Positions 24,493-32,588 of a stretch of DNA of 41,323 nucleotides are shown here, in pieces. Under the pieces are notes generated by a model. It saw nothing but the letters and a program-made list of their open reading frames with translations. It was not told the origin of the DNA and did no database searches. Positions within the stretch are counted from its first letter, which is position 1; each line of letters begins with the position of its first letter. The position numbers and the translations under genes were made by a program. This DNA is from an uncultured Clostridia bacterium (lineage in GTDB: Bacteria; Bacillota; Clostridia; TANB77; CAG-508), in the NCBI GenBank assembly GCA_944388775.1, contig CALXKC010000007.1:1-41323 (forward strand). The letters are read 5' to 3'.

Positions 24493-24705
24493 CTAAACTA
24501 GAGTTCCTTCATTTTCATTTAAAATTCTAAGCAATTTTTTGTGTTCAATTTGCCAATGCCCTATTTTTACACCAAACTTTTTTAAGAATTCTAGTGCTTT
24601 ATTTGCATTAACTCTTAACAATTTACTTACATCTCTGTAATTATACATAATTACAATATCTTCATCTTCTTCTTGAAAAACTTCTTCTAAAACTTCTTCT
24701 TCCAT
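24493..24705 (-). CDS. Excisionase-like small HTH protein
   Basis: 70 residues: an acidic N-terminus, then YNYRDVSKLLRVNANKALEF and KIGHWQIEHKKLLRIL, the pattern of excisionase/MerR-like winged helices. AAAGGAG lies eight bases before the ATG. First of a minus-strand set that runs into the helicase-like gene. Upstream are a 12-bp palindrome and a larger dyad. Confidence 0.6.
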   Translation of the reverse strand: MEEEVLEEVFQEEDEDIVIMYNYRDVSKLLRVNANKALEFLKKFGVKIGHWQIEHKKLLRILNENEGTLV

Positions 24706-24745
24706 TTTTTATGCTCCTTTCTTTATTTACTTTTTTTAATCTTTT

Positions 24746-24796
24746 GAAACGCGTTTCTCTTAATCGTTAACCTATTTTTTTATTCTCCTAGGTTGT
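24746..24796. promoter_or_regulatory. Operator-like dyads upstream of the excisionase-like gene
   Basis: A perfect 12-bp palindrome GAAACGCGTTTC (24746-24757) and an inverted repeat AACCTA...TAGGTT (24769-24796) lie between the two minus-strand genes. The second, read leftward, could also end transcription from the 25787 gene. Confidence 0.45.
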
Positions 24797-24851
24797 TCGA
24801 CTGTAATCATCTTATCATGTTTTGAAAACACAAAAATAAGGGAATTTAATA

Positions 24852-25787
24852 TTAAATTCCCCACTTTTTTCTAAAATTAAATACATCTTTTTCTGTTTCT
24901 AATATATTATCTCCATTTTGTTCCTCTATATCTCTTTTTATTAAATATTCAAAATCTGTATTTTTTAATTCTTTAACCTTGTCTATTATTTTTAACAGTG
25001 TTTCTAGTGTTATATATTCTATATTTCCTTCTAAAACATCTTCTATGAAACCTGTTTCTTTTCCTAATTCTAATGAAATACACTTCTTTTCTATACTTGG
25101 CAATTCTAAAAAATAATTTAACATATACTTTTTTAGACTCAAAAATTGAAGAGTCATTTTTTTATTTACTATGTTTTTTCCTACAAATTTTTTTGTATTT
25201 TTTAAATTTGTTGTATTATTACTTAACAAATCTTCCATTATACTTGAAGGAATAACTATTATCCATTTTTTTAAATTAAAGGCACTTTTTATTGGATTTT
25301 CCTTATATTCCAAAAAACATTTTTCTTTTATTTTTCTAATTTCTTTTTCGCTCTGTTCAAAATAAGGATTTACTTTATATTTATCTAATAACATTATTAT
25401 TTCATAATCATCTAAGAAACCATATATTTTAAATAAGCTATAAATTCTTAAATAATAAGAATTTATATTATATTTTTCACGATTTGCTTCTTTACTTTTT
25501 CTTATTTTATTATGCTCAATATCATATAGCATGGTTTCATTAGCTCCATATTCTCCATAATTTTTGTTAAAATTTCGTACTCCGTGTTTCATATATTTTG
25601 TATAATCAAATTCATTTTCCATAAATTCTTTTAAAACTTCTCCTAAATATTTGCTTTTTCTTCCATTATACATTCTAGGAGTCAATTTATACGGTGATTG
25701 TTTAAAATTATAATATTCCCTTTGAAATCTTAATTCATCACCGATATTCTTAATTTCTATTAACTTAGTTTTAAATTCTTTCCTCAT
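24852..25787 (-). CDS. Protein of unknown function, possible regulator
   Basis: 311 residues, lysine- and asparagine-rich, mostly helical. The N-terminus IGDELRFQREYYNFKQS recalls the first helices of an XRE-type domain, and ISLELGKETGFIEDVLEG may be a second HTH, but neither is clear. AAGGAG precedes the ATG. It is divergent from the integrase, in the place where such elements keep a repressor. Confidence 0.5.
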   Translation of the reverse strand: MRKEFKTKLIEIKNIGDELRFQREYYNFKQSPYKLTPRMYNGRKSKYLGEVLKEFMENEFDYTKYMKHGVRNFNKNYGEYGANETMLYDIEHNKIRKSKEANREKYNINSYYLRIYSLFKIYGFLDDYEIIMLLDKYKVNPYFEQSEKEIRKIKEKCFLEYKENPIKSAFNLKKWIIVIPSSIMEDLLSNNTTNLKNTKKFVGKNIVNKKMTLQFLSLKKYMLNYFLELPSIEKKCISLELGKETGFIEDVLEGNIEYITLETLLKIIDKVKELKNTDFEYLIKRDIEEQNGDNILETEKDVFNFRKKWGI

Positions 25788-25880
25788 CTTTTCTCCTTAA
25801 ATTTGTGGGTAATTTTAATACAAATTCCCTTATTTTTTAATTTTATATTATAGTATAATATAGTCAAATAAACAAGTACA

Positions 25881-25958
25881 TTGACATTTATTAATTATCT
25901 CTTTATAATCTTAATGAAAAATGGTGTATGAAGTTTTGGTCGACCACACACACCATTT
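25881..25958 (+). promoter_or_regulatory. Integrase promoter and leader hairpin
   Basis: TTGACA (25881-25886), 17-bp spacer, TATAAT (25904-25909). The leader then forms a stem AAATGGTGT (25918-25926)/ACACCATTT (25950-25958) whose loop contains the palindrome GGTCGACC. No T-run follows. On the other strand TTGTTT, 17 bp, TATAAT near 25850-25875 would serve the divergent gene. Confidence 0.65.
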
Positions 25959-26055
25959 GACAATTCACAAACACTTGTTAAAGCGTTCGTAATTGCATTA
26001 TAGCATATTTATGAACTCTTTTTCAAGTACTAAAATTTTTGAAGGAGTTGATAAT

Positions 26056-27513
26056 ATGGGAAGACGTGCAAAAGGAGAAGGAACTCTATACAAAACAATT
26101 CAAAAGGAAGATAGAAAACAGTATCGCCTAAAAATAGAATGTGAAACTTGTAGAAATTGCACAAATAGAGAGTTGTGTAATAATAGAATAGGAACTAAAA
26201 AATGTAAAAAATGCAAGGAGTGTACTGACTGTCTAAATTATTGCGATAGATTTTATTGTCATGTTTATCATTTAGCTCAAGCAACGATAAATGGCAGACA
26301 ACAAACAATTGCAACAGGAAAAAAGCAAAAGGAAGTAAATAGGAAAAAAACAGAAAAATTATCTAAAATAGACAATGGAAAATATGTAGGCAAAAACGAT
26401 ATTACATTTTCACAACAACTTAGATACACAATGCAGAAAAATCTTGAAGAAGAAAAAATAGGGGAAAATACATATAATAGAAACCTTGAAACAATCAAAG
26501 GAATAGAAAAGAAAAATCCTGAGATTACCTCTAAAAAACTTCAAAAAGTAACTAGGGATGACATACTAGAAATACTGCGTTCAAATAAAAAGAACAGTCA
26601 AAGTGTTATTGAAAAAGCTTATGATATAATTAATGTTTCACTAAAAAAGGCTGTAAAAGATAAATTAATTGAAGAAGATAACAATCCTATCGAAGATATC
26701 GAAAGAACTAGCATTTTAAGTGAAAAGGATAAAAAAATAGCAATACCTTTTACTGTAGAAGAAACCCAAAGAATTATAAAATACATAGATGAACATGTTG
26801 AAAATTTAGTAGATATTAAAGCAAAAATTGACTCAATATCAATGAAAAACTTAATTAAATTAAGTTTTGCTTTCGGGACACGATGTGGTGAACTATCTTC
26901 AATAAACATTGATAAACATATAGACTTTGATGCAAAAAAAATAATAATTGAAAGAACACTTACTAGGAATAAGAAAAAACAAGTTATAATAGGCAAAAAT
27001 ACAAAAACAGGGAAAAAAGCAAAAAAAAGAGGAAATAAGGATAGTAGAGAAATACCTTTTGATTTGATATACTCTAAATATGAAATAGAAGAAATATTAG
27101 AAGAACAAATTGAAAATGCACAAAACATATCTGGCAATAAAGATAATTTATTATTCTGTAATAAAGATGGTACTTACATAGATGTAAAACACATAACTTG
27201 CATTTTCAAAAAGATTTGTAGACAAGCAAATGTAAAAATGGACTTGACAACTGGATGTCATATACATATGACAAGACATACTGTAGTAACCAGATTAATA
27301 GAAAGTGGTATGAATATATATGCAATTAGTAAAATTATAGGTACTTCAAGAGCTGTATTAGAAAAAACTTATGCACATATTCTTGATGATTTTGTGGAAA
27401 GAGAAATAGAAAAAAGCAAACAAAATAGGGAAGAGCAAAGCTTACTATTTAATGATGAACATAAAAAGCAAAGCTCAAATATAATTCCTTTTCCTAAAAT
27501 TAAAACAAGTTAA
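26056..27513 (+). CDS. int: Tyrosine recombinase (integrase) with cysteine-rich insertion
   Basis: 485 residues from the ATG at 26056, chosen because GAAGGAG precedes it and MGRRAKGEGTLYK is the usual Tn916-type integrase start. Between the N-terminal arm-binding strands lies an insertion with ten cysteines (residues 29-68). The catalytic domain shows R276 (FGTRCGEL), H404-x-x-R407 (HMTRH) and Y439 (KTYAH). The position of the last His/Trp (usually LGH) is threonine (IGTSRAVLEKTYAH). It integrates and excises the element at tRNA-Cys. It ends one base before the right arm sites. Confidence 0.9.
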   Translation: MGRRAKGEGTLYKTIQKEDRKQYRLKIECETCRNCTNRELCNNRIGTKKCKKCKECTDCLNYCDRFYCHVYHLAQATINGRQQTIATGKKQKEVNRKKTEKLSKIDNGKYVGKNDITFSQQLRYTMQKNLEEEKIGENTYNRNLETIKGIEKKNPEITSKKLQKVTRDDILEILRSNKKNSQSVIEKAYDIINVSLKKAVKDKLIEEDNNPIEDIERTSILSEKDKKIAIPFTVEETQRIIKYIDEHVENLVDIKAKIDSISMKNLIKLSFAFGTRCGELSSINIDKHIDFDAKKIIIERTLTRNKKKQVIIGKNTKTGKKAKKRGNKDSREIPFDLIYSKYEIEEILEEQIENAQNISGNKDNLLFCNKDGTYIDVKHITCIFKKICRQANVKMDLTTGCHIHMTRHTVVTRLIESGMNIYAISKIIGTSRAVLEKTYAHILDDFVEREIEKSKQNREEQSLLFNDEHKKQSSNIIPFPKIKTS

Positions 27514-27537
27514 ATTACATTAGAATTACATTAGAAT
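27514..27537 (+). repeat. Right arm-type integrase sites (two copies)
   Basis: ATTACATTAGAAT at 27514 and 27525, 11 bp apart and in the same orientation as the left copies. They start right after the integrase stop codon and 59 bp before the attR core. Confidence 0.75.
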
Positions 27538-27595
27538 AGTTTATAATATTGTAAAAACATTGGTATTATTGACATTCGAAAGTATCCAAACCGAC

Positions 27596-27609
27596 TGTCG
27601 CCTCCAATT
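27596..27609 (+). other. attR core
   Basis: TGTCGCCTCCAATT, identical to the tRNA-Cys 3' end at 13293-13306; marks the right end of the element. Confidence 0.85.
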
Positions 27610-27765
27610 TGAATAAGTTTAGATTGTTATTACTTAATAAGAAGATAGATATGTTTATTCAATATTGAAAATGCAAAAAATGATTATTATTCAAGAACTT
27701 TTGAACATTAGATTTGGTTAGCAAAAATATTTGACAAATATAAGAAAAAATGTTATTATATAGTT

Positions 27766-27843
27766 ACATTAAACAAAACATTCAAAGTTCTGCGAATGTC
27801 ATTTGTGCTTGTATGTGTATCACAACTACACATACTTTTTTTA
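27766..27843 (+). ncRNA. Candidate antisense RNA, cassette 2
   Basis: Promoter TTGACA (27731-27736), 17-bp spacer, TATTAT (27754-27759). The terminator is GTATGTGTA (27811-27819)/TACACATAC (27827-27835) with seven T. Bases 27786-27810 match plus-strand bases 28001-28025 at 22 of 25 positions (AGTTCTGCG, TGTCAT, TGTGCTT), so the RNA should pair across the start codon of the convergent peptide mRNA. Promoter and terminator resemble those of cassette 1, but the recognition segment is unrelated. Confidence 0.7.
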
Positions 27844-27848
27844 TATAA

Positions 27849-27881
27849 AAACAGGATAGACCACAACATTCTATCCTGTTT
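27849..27881 (-). terminator. Terminator of the cassette 2 peptide mRNA
   Basis: AAACAGGATAG (27849-27859) pairs perfectly with CTATCCTGTTT (27871-27881); read leftward it is followed by TTTTTATAT. Confidence 0.75.
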
Positions 27882-27891
27882 GATAATACTA

Positions 27892-28017
27892 TTATGTATT
27901 ATCTACTTTGCTTTTTTCATCTTTTGTATTTGCTTTCGTAGACTTTAATGTTTCAATTTCTTTTTGTTGTTTTAATAATTTATCTACTAGTTGCAAAATT
28001 AGTTCTGCGTTTGTCAT
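27892..28017 (-). CDS. 41-residue peptide, cassette 2
   Basis: Starts MTNAELILQLVDKLLKQQKE and continues with a lysine/threonine-rich charged tail; a predicted amphipathic helix without membrane span. It is homologous to the 33-residue peptide of cassette 1. AAAGGGGG lies eight bases before the ATG, and the leader keeps the ACCTT...AAGGT hairpin and the TTGTTT-17-TAATAT promoter. It lies just outside attR, on the chromosomal side. Confidence 0.7.
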   Translation of the reverse strand: MTNAELILQLVDKLLKQQKEIETLKSTKANTKDEKSKVDNT

Positions 28018-28079
28018 ATGTGCTTCCCCCTTTCCGTCCTTATGTAAAAGACTACCTTCTGACAAGAAAGGTTGTTAAC

Positions 28080-28108
28080 ATATTACTATATTTTACATTA
28101 AAAAACAA
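28080..28108 (-). promoter_or_regulatory. Promoter of the cassette 2 peptide gene
   Basis: Minus strand TTGTTT, 17-bp spacer, TAATAT, as in cassette 1. Confidence 0.6.
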
Positions 28109-28218
28109 GCGAACATAGTAAAAATTAACAATTAAATTTTACTATAAATATATATAATTTATGTGGTTGCAGTAAAATTGCAATAATTTTAAGCAGTAGA
28201 TGTCTAATAAACAAAAAA

Positions 28219-28258
28219 ATATTCTTTCTCTGTTAAAAGAGAGAAAGAATATTTTTTT
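28219..28258. terminator. Bidirectional terminator
   Basis: ATATTCTTTCTCT pairs with AGAGAGAAAGAATAT around GTTAAA, with T-runs on both strands. It would end the minus-strand surface protein transcript. Confidence 0.7.
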
Positions 28259-28279
28259 ATTATTCCAATGCTATGTGCT

Positions 28280-28333
28280 ATTTAGGTCTGTCCCTTTTGT
28301 TTCATTTTAAAACTATTTGGCACGTCCCTAAAT
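28280..28333. repeat. REP-like inverted repeat overlapping a stop codon
   Basis: ATTTAGG (28280-28286) and CCTAAAT (28327-28333) enclose GTCTGTCCC and GGCACGTCCC blocks. The right arm overlaps the stop codon of the surface protein gene. It is related in motif to 8669-8720. Confidence 0.45.
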
Positions 28334-31300
28334 CACAAATTTCTTAATTAAGAATACTCCACCTGCAATTGTTACTAAGACTATTCCACCTAACATGAAA
28401 TATGTTCTTGCTACACCTGTACTTACTGATAACATTACTGGTGCATCATCTATGTCGTCTTCTCCTTCTTTTTGGTTATCTGGTGTTGAGTCTTTATCTG
28501 GTAAGTCATAGTCATTATCATCTTCTGATATTTCCGCTATGTTTGTCATTACTCCCATGTTATTTTCATCATTTATCCATGTTAAGACTACTTCTACTTC
28601 TGTGTATTCTCCTGGTTGTAATAATATATCCTCTGTTAATTTTGTTGATATTACATTATTTCCTTCATCTGTCCATCCTGGGTTATCTACTGGGTCAAAT
28701 CTTAGTCCTTCTGGTACATAGTCTGTTATTTCTTTTACATATCCAGGTATGTCACCTTCATTTGTTACTCTAATTTTGTATCTGAATTTTACTACTACAT
28801 TATTGATATTTTTTCTGTACAATTCTACTTTTACTATTTCTTCTGGGTCATCATATGGTCCATGACCTGTTTCTGTGACTGTTTCTTTACCATTTTCTAT
28901 TACTATTGCTTGTGTTACCCATTTTCTTAATGCTAAGTCAAATTCTTTTACTATTACTTTTTCAAAGTCATCATCATCTTGTTGTCCTGGTATGTATTCT
29001 CCTGTTTCATCATCTTTATATCCTGGTAAGTCTTCATCATTTGGAAGATTTACATTATCACTCTGAGAATCTCTATCTGTTGTTTCTTCTTTATTGTCAT
29101 CTAAGTATTCTGTAATGTCTGCTATATTTGTAACGTTTTCACTTGTAGGTGTTCCTTCTACTACTCTACACATTACAGGAACTTCTTGATATGATAATAC
29201 ATATTGATTATTTTCATTTAATTCTGCTTTATTTATAATTGTATCCTCTAAGTATCTTGTTGTTAATGTTCTTCCATCTTCTGAAACTTCCCAGCCATAT
29301 TGGTCATTGAATTCTCCATCAACATATTCTAAGTATGGTGGTAGATGGTCTTTTATTTCTGAAGCATATCCATCTATATCTCCTTCATTATATACTCTTA
29401 ACATGTATATTACGATATTATTTCTTTGTACTAATACAGGCTCTTTTGTATGATTATATATTGCTGTAGTTATTAAGTTTCCATTTTCATCTTCTGTATT
29501 TAGTAATGATGTGTCTACAACTGGTGCTCTTGTATATGAACCGTCTTCATTTCTTAAATATTCATCTTCATCAATTGTTTCATCATCACTCACTGCTATA
29601 ATAAATTTTCTTAAAGCTAAGTCAAATGATTGTAATACTACATTATCATAATCCTCATCATCTTCATATTTTACCCAAGTATCTGTATCTGAGTCTCTAT
29701 CATCTACTGGATTTCCTTCTTCATCACAGTCTTCTGTAATTGCTGCTTCATTTCTTATAACTGTTCCAGCAATATTGTCTGCTATTACTTTAAATTTAAC
29801 AGATACTTCTTTATATGATAAATCATCTTCTGTTTTTGTTCCATCATTTCTTCCAAATGCGTCTATTAAGTTACTTCCTGGTGTTCCTTCATTTTCTTTT
29901 GATAAATAATCTGTGGAAATTTGTACAATTCTTTCTCCTGATTCATCATATACAAAATTTCCCCACAAGAAACTTTGGTTAAATTCAATTGCTTCTTTTT
30001 CAGCATCTGATAATGTTTCATCTGCTTCTAATTCATCGCCTGTTTCTTCTGACCATAAGAATTCTAATCCTTCTGGTACATCTTCCGTTATTTCTTGTGC
30101 ATATCCATTTATTGTTCCTTCATTATATATTCTAAATGTATATGTAACTATATCTCCTTTTTTTACTCCAACTGGTTCTTTGTTCATTTGATAATCTGCT
30201 GTTGTTGAAACTATATTTCCGTTTGAATCAATTACATTTAAATCACTTACATCAACACTTTCTAATCTTTCTGGAACGTTTTGATCATTTACTGCTACTA
30301 TTCTTTTTATCAATTTTAAGTCAAATGTTTCTGGTAATAATACTAATTTTTCAAAGTCGTCATCATCTTGTTGACCTTTATAATAATAATCTGAATCTGT
30401 TAAATCTGATTTATTACCATTTCCAGTATAGTCTGACATATTATCTTTATTTACATTTGGTGTTGTTGATGGTTCTGAATCTCTGTCAGCTCCTTCTTGA
30501 TTTGTAATTGTAACTTGATCTTCTGCATCATATTCTTCTGAAATCCATGCAACGTTTGTTAAGACTGTTGAATTTTGAGTATCTGGTTTTGCTGTTACTG
30601 TGCATTCTATTTCTATAGTTTCTGAGTCTAAATTTCCATCTGTATATGGATCTAAATTTTCAGTATTACTATCACTTCTCTTTAAACTTAGTCTATTTGT
30701 CTCTTCATCATAGCTATCTAGTTCAAAGTTTCCACTTACAATTTGAGAAAATGTTAATCCTTCTGGTAATTGGTCTATTATTTTTGTTGCTCTACCAGCT
30801 TTTTCTCCTTCGTTATATATTGTAATTTTATAAGTTACTACATCTCCTGATTCGATAAGAACTGGGTCTTTTCTATGTTTATATGTAGCTGTTGTTCCTG
30901 AAGCTAATGTTGATTCATCAATTTCTGGAACTCTAACATTTGCTCCTGTTAATTCTACTCCATTTACTTCAGTAATATATTTTCTTAATGCTAAGTCGAA
31001 TTCTCTTTCATCATGTGGTGTAACAGTTAATTTAGTTGGTACTGATACATTTTCTTTCTCTGGTATTACTACAGGTTGTTCTCCATTATTTGTACTAGAT
31101 ACCCACAATGTTAATTTTGTATTACTATAATTAATAGTTATATTTACACTAATATCTCCAATATTTGTAGTATTAGGTACTGAAATATAGAAGTTTTGTC
31201 CTACTAAATCTTTTACCGTTGTTCCTTGAGATACTTCTGATTGGTTACTATCTAATAATTTATAATCAGATGTCTCTGTTCCTGCTTCTTCAACAACAAA

Positions 31301-32239
31301 ATCAATAGTATATGGAGATGGATTACTTGCATTTTCTGAAATATTAATTGGTCCTATAATATAATTACCATTACTTTCCTCATAATCTATTCTTGTTGTA
31401 TTTACTTGTGCAGGTGCACCTGTTGATTGTGTTCCAACATTGTCATATTTAGGTGCTTTTTCTATTGCTGTTTTAATCAAATAATTGTATAAAATTTCGG
31501 CCTGCTCTTGTCGTATTTCACCTTCTTTTGTACTTAAATTATAGTCTGACAAACTAGTATAAGTTGTTCCATTTGTTGTGTAATTAAGCCATCCTGTTTT
31601 AGAAGTTTTATCATATTTTCCATTTTCTTCACCATAATTTGTAAAATACCACAATGATGCCTGCTGAACAGCTTCAATATCATCATCAGTTAAGCTATAT
31701 GCATAAGCCCCTTCACGAATTCCTGCTGATTTCAATAAGTTTTCTTTTTCTGCATCATCAGATGTTTTACTATAATAGAATAAATCTAAAGCTGCCAATA
31801 TAGCACTATATTGATTAATTGTTGTTCCATTATCTAATTGGATAGTTCCTTCCACTAATTTTTTTAATATTTCATTTTGACCTTGTATCGCTTCTTTTTC
31901 AGTCTTCATATTATAAAACACATCATATGTTGCCCTTTTACTTACATTTTCAAAGCCCACTCCTGCCTTTAAGCAATATATATTTGCTTCAGTTGGGTCA
32001 TTAGATGTAGCTGTACTATATTTTACAATATTCCATATCTTTGCTGCACTACTTGTTATACCACCGGTATTAGGATCTCCTATTGCATATCCCATTCCGC
32101 TATTCATTTTCAATTCTGTAATCCCTAAATACATAGGTGTATTTGCAGTTGCCGCATAAGTCAAATTAGAATACATTAAAACATTAATTATAAAAATAAT
32201 TGTTAGTACTATGACCATTAATACTTTTTTCAATTTCAT
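28328..32239 (-). CDS. Large surface protein: thioester domain plus four repeat domains
   Basis: 1303 residues. A signal peptide occupies about 1-30. A thioester (TQXA-type) domain follows, with the likely Cys in ANIYCLKAG (C89) and Gln in AVQQASLWYF (about Q192), as in covalently binding adhesins. Then four related domains of about 170-210 residues each begin [EST]FDL-x-L-[RI]-[KR] and contain YNEG/TNEG and a [LV]P-[EP]-[GY]-L block. These resemble DUF11/isopeptide-type stalk domains. The C-terminus is one membrane span and a short basic tail; no LPxTG motif was seen. Predicted surface adhesin; ligand unknown. Confidence 0.8.
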   Translation of the reverse strand: MKLKKVLMVIVLTIIFIINVLMYSNLTYAATANTPMYLGITELKMNSGMGYAIGDPNTGGITSSAAKIWNIVKYSTATSNDPTEANIYCLKAGVGFENVSKRATYDVFYNMKTEKEAIQGQNEILKKLVEGTIQLDNGTTINQYSAILAALDLFYYSKTSDDAEKENLLKSAGIREGAYAYSLTDDDIEAVQQASLWYFTNYGEENGKYDKTSKTGWLNYTTNGTTYTSLSDYNLSTKEGEIRQEQAEILYNYLIKTAIEKAPKYDNVGTQSTGAPAQVNTTRIDYEESNGNYIIGPINISENASNPSPYTIDFVVEEAGTETSDYKLLDSNQSEVSQGTTVKDLVGQNFYISVPNTTNIGDISVNITINYSNTKLTLWVSSTNNGEQPVVIPEKENVSVPTKLTVTPHDEREFDLALRKYITEVNGVELTGANVRVPEIDESTLASGTTATYKHRKDPVLIESGDVVTYKITIYNEGEKAGRATKIIDQLPEGLTFSQIVSGNFELDSYDEETNRLSLKRSDSNTENLDPYTDGNLDSETIEIECTVTAKPDTQNSTVLTNVAWISEEYDAEDQVTITNQEGADRDSEPSTTPNVNKDNMSDYTGNGNKSDLTDSDYYYKGQQDDDDFEKLVLLPETFDLKLIKRIVAVNDQNVPERLESVDVSDLNVIDSNGNIVSTTADYQMNKEPVGVKKGDIVTYTFRIYNEGTINGYAQEITEDVPEGLEFLWSEETGDELEADETLSDAEKEAIEFNQSFLWGNFVYDESGERIVQISTDYLSKENEGTPGSNLIDAFGRNDGTKTEDDLSYKEVSVKFKVIADNIAGTVIRNEAAITEDCDEEGNPVDDRDSDTDTWVKYEDDEDYDNVVLQSFDLALRKFIIAVSDDETIDEDEYLRNEDGSYTRAPVVDTSLLNTEDENGNLITTAIYNHTKEPVLVQRNNIVIYMLRVYNEGDIDGYASEIKDHLPPYLEYVDGEFNDQYGWEVSEDGRTLTTRYLEDTIINKAELNENNQYVLSYQEVPVMCRVVEGTPTSENVTNIADITEYLDDNKEETTDRDSQSDNVNLPNDEDLPGYKDDETGEYIPGQQDDDDFEKVIVKEFDLALRKWVTQAIVIENGKETVTETGHGPYDDPEEIVKVELYRKNINNVVVKFRYKIRVTNEGDIPGYVKEITDYVPEGLRFDPVDNPGWTDEGNNVISTKLTEDILLQPGEYTEVEVVLTWINDENNMGVMTNIAEISEDDNDYDLPDKDSTPDNQKEGEDDIDDAPVMLSVSTGVARTYFMLGGIVLVTIAGGVFLIKKFVI

Positions 32240-32588
32240 GGTTTTCTCTCCTTTTTGTTATTAATATAATCCTTCTTATATATTTTGTCACTTTTTTTAC
32301 ATATAGTCAATAGGACTTTTTACCATTTTTTATTAATCTATTATTCCCAATCTTATCCTTTTACGGATATGGGATTTAAAAGAAAATTAAAAAATTTAAA
32401 GTTTACATTACAATTATATTACATTTTTGCATCAAAATCAACAATTTACGTAAATTAATATATTTTTTTCTATTGCCGTAGTGTTTTTTATTAGTTCAAA
32501 TTTTTTAAACATATTTCAATGTCTTATACTAAGACATATATATCATATTTTTTATAAAAATTTATATAATATAAAGAGGTATTTAGGT
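32240..32588. promoter_or_regulatory. Divergent intergenic region with operator-like dyad
   Basis: Between the surface protein and the carboxypeptidase. A TTGACT box (near 32309) can serve the minus gene. Near the plus gene a perfect dyad ATGTCTTA-TAC-TAAGACAT (32519-32537) lies just upstream of a TATAAT at 32565-32570. A weak hairpin (TCCC...GGGA, inner ATCC...GGAT) is at 32345-32374. No other gene was seen. Confidence 0.45.

Larger units (their letters stand above)
13307..27609. mobile_element. 14.3-kb integrative element in tRNA-Cys
   Basis: Bounded by a 14-bp direct repeat of the tRNA-Cys 3' end, with repeated 13-bp arm-type sites inside both ends and a tyrosine integrase reading toward attR. 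The gene content (small regulators, excisionase-like proteins, serine recombinase, helicase-like gene, HEPN protein) is typical of a small ICE-, IME- or satellite-like element. No relaxase, type IV secretion or phage structural gene was recognised, so transfer would need a helper. At least two of its genes are interrupted, suggesting decay or sequence error. Confidence 0.85.

Noticed and set aside
13307..27609. Intact prophage
   Set aside because: No capsid, portal, terminase, tail or lysis genes were recognised; size and content fit a small integrative element.
28328..28430. LPxTG sortase signal in the surface protein
   Set aside because: The C-terminus has a membrane span and short tail but no LPxTG-like motif before it.
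28402..30507. Several plus-strand frames opposite the surface protein gene
   Set aside because: Antisense shadows of a repetitive coding gene; Leu/His/Ser-rich with no initiation signals.
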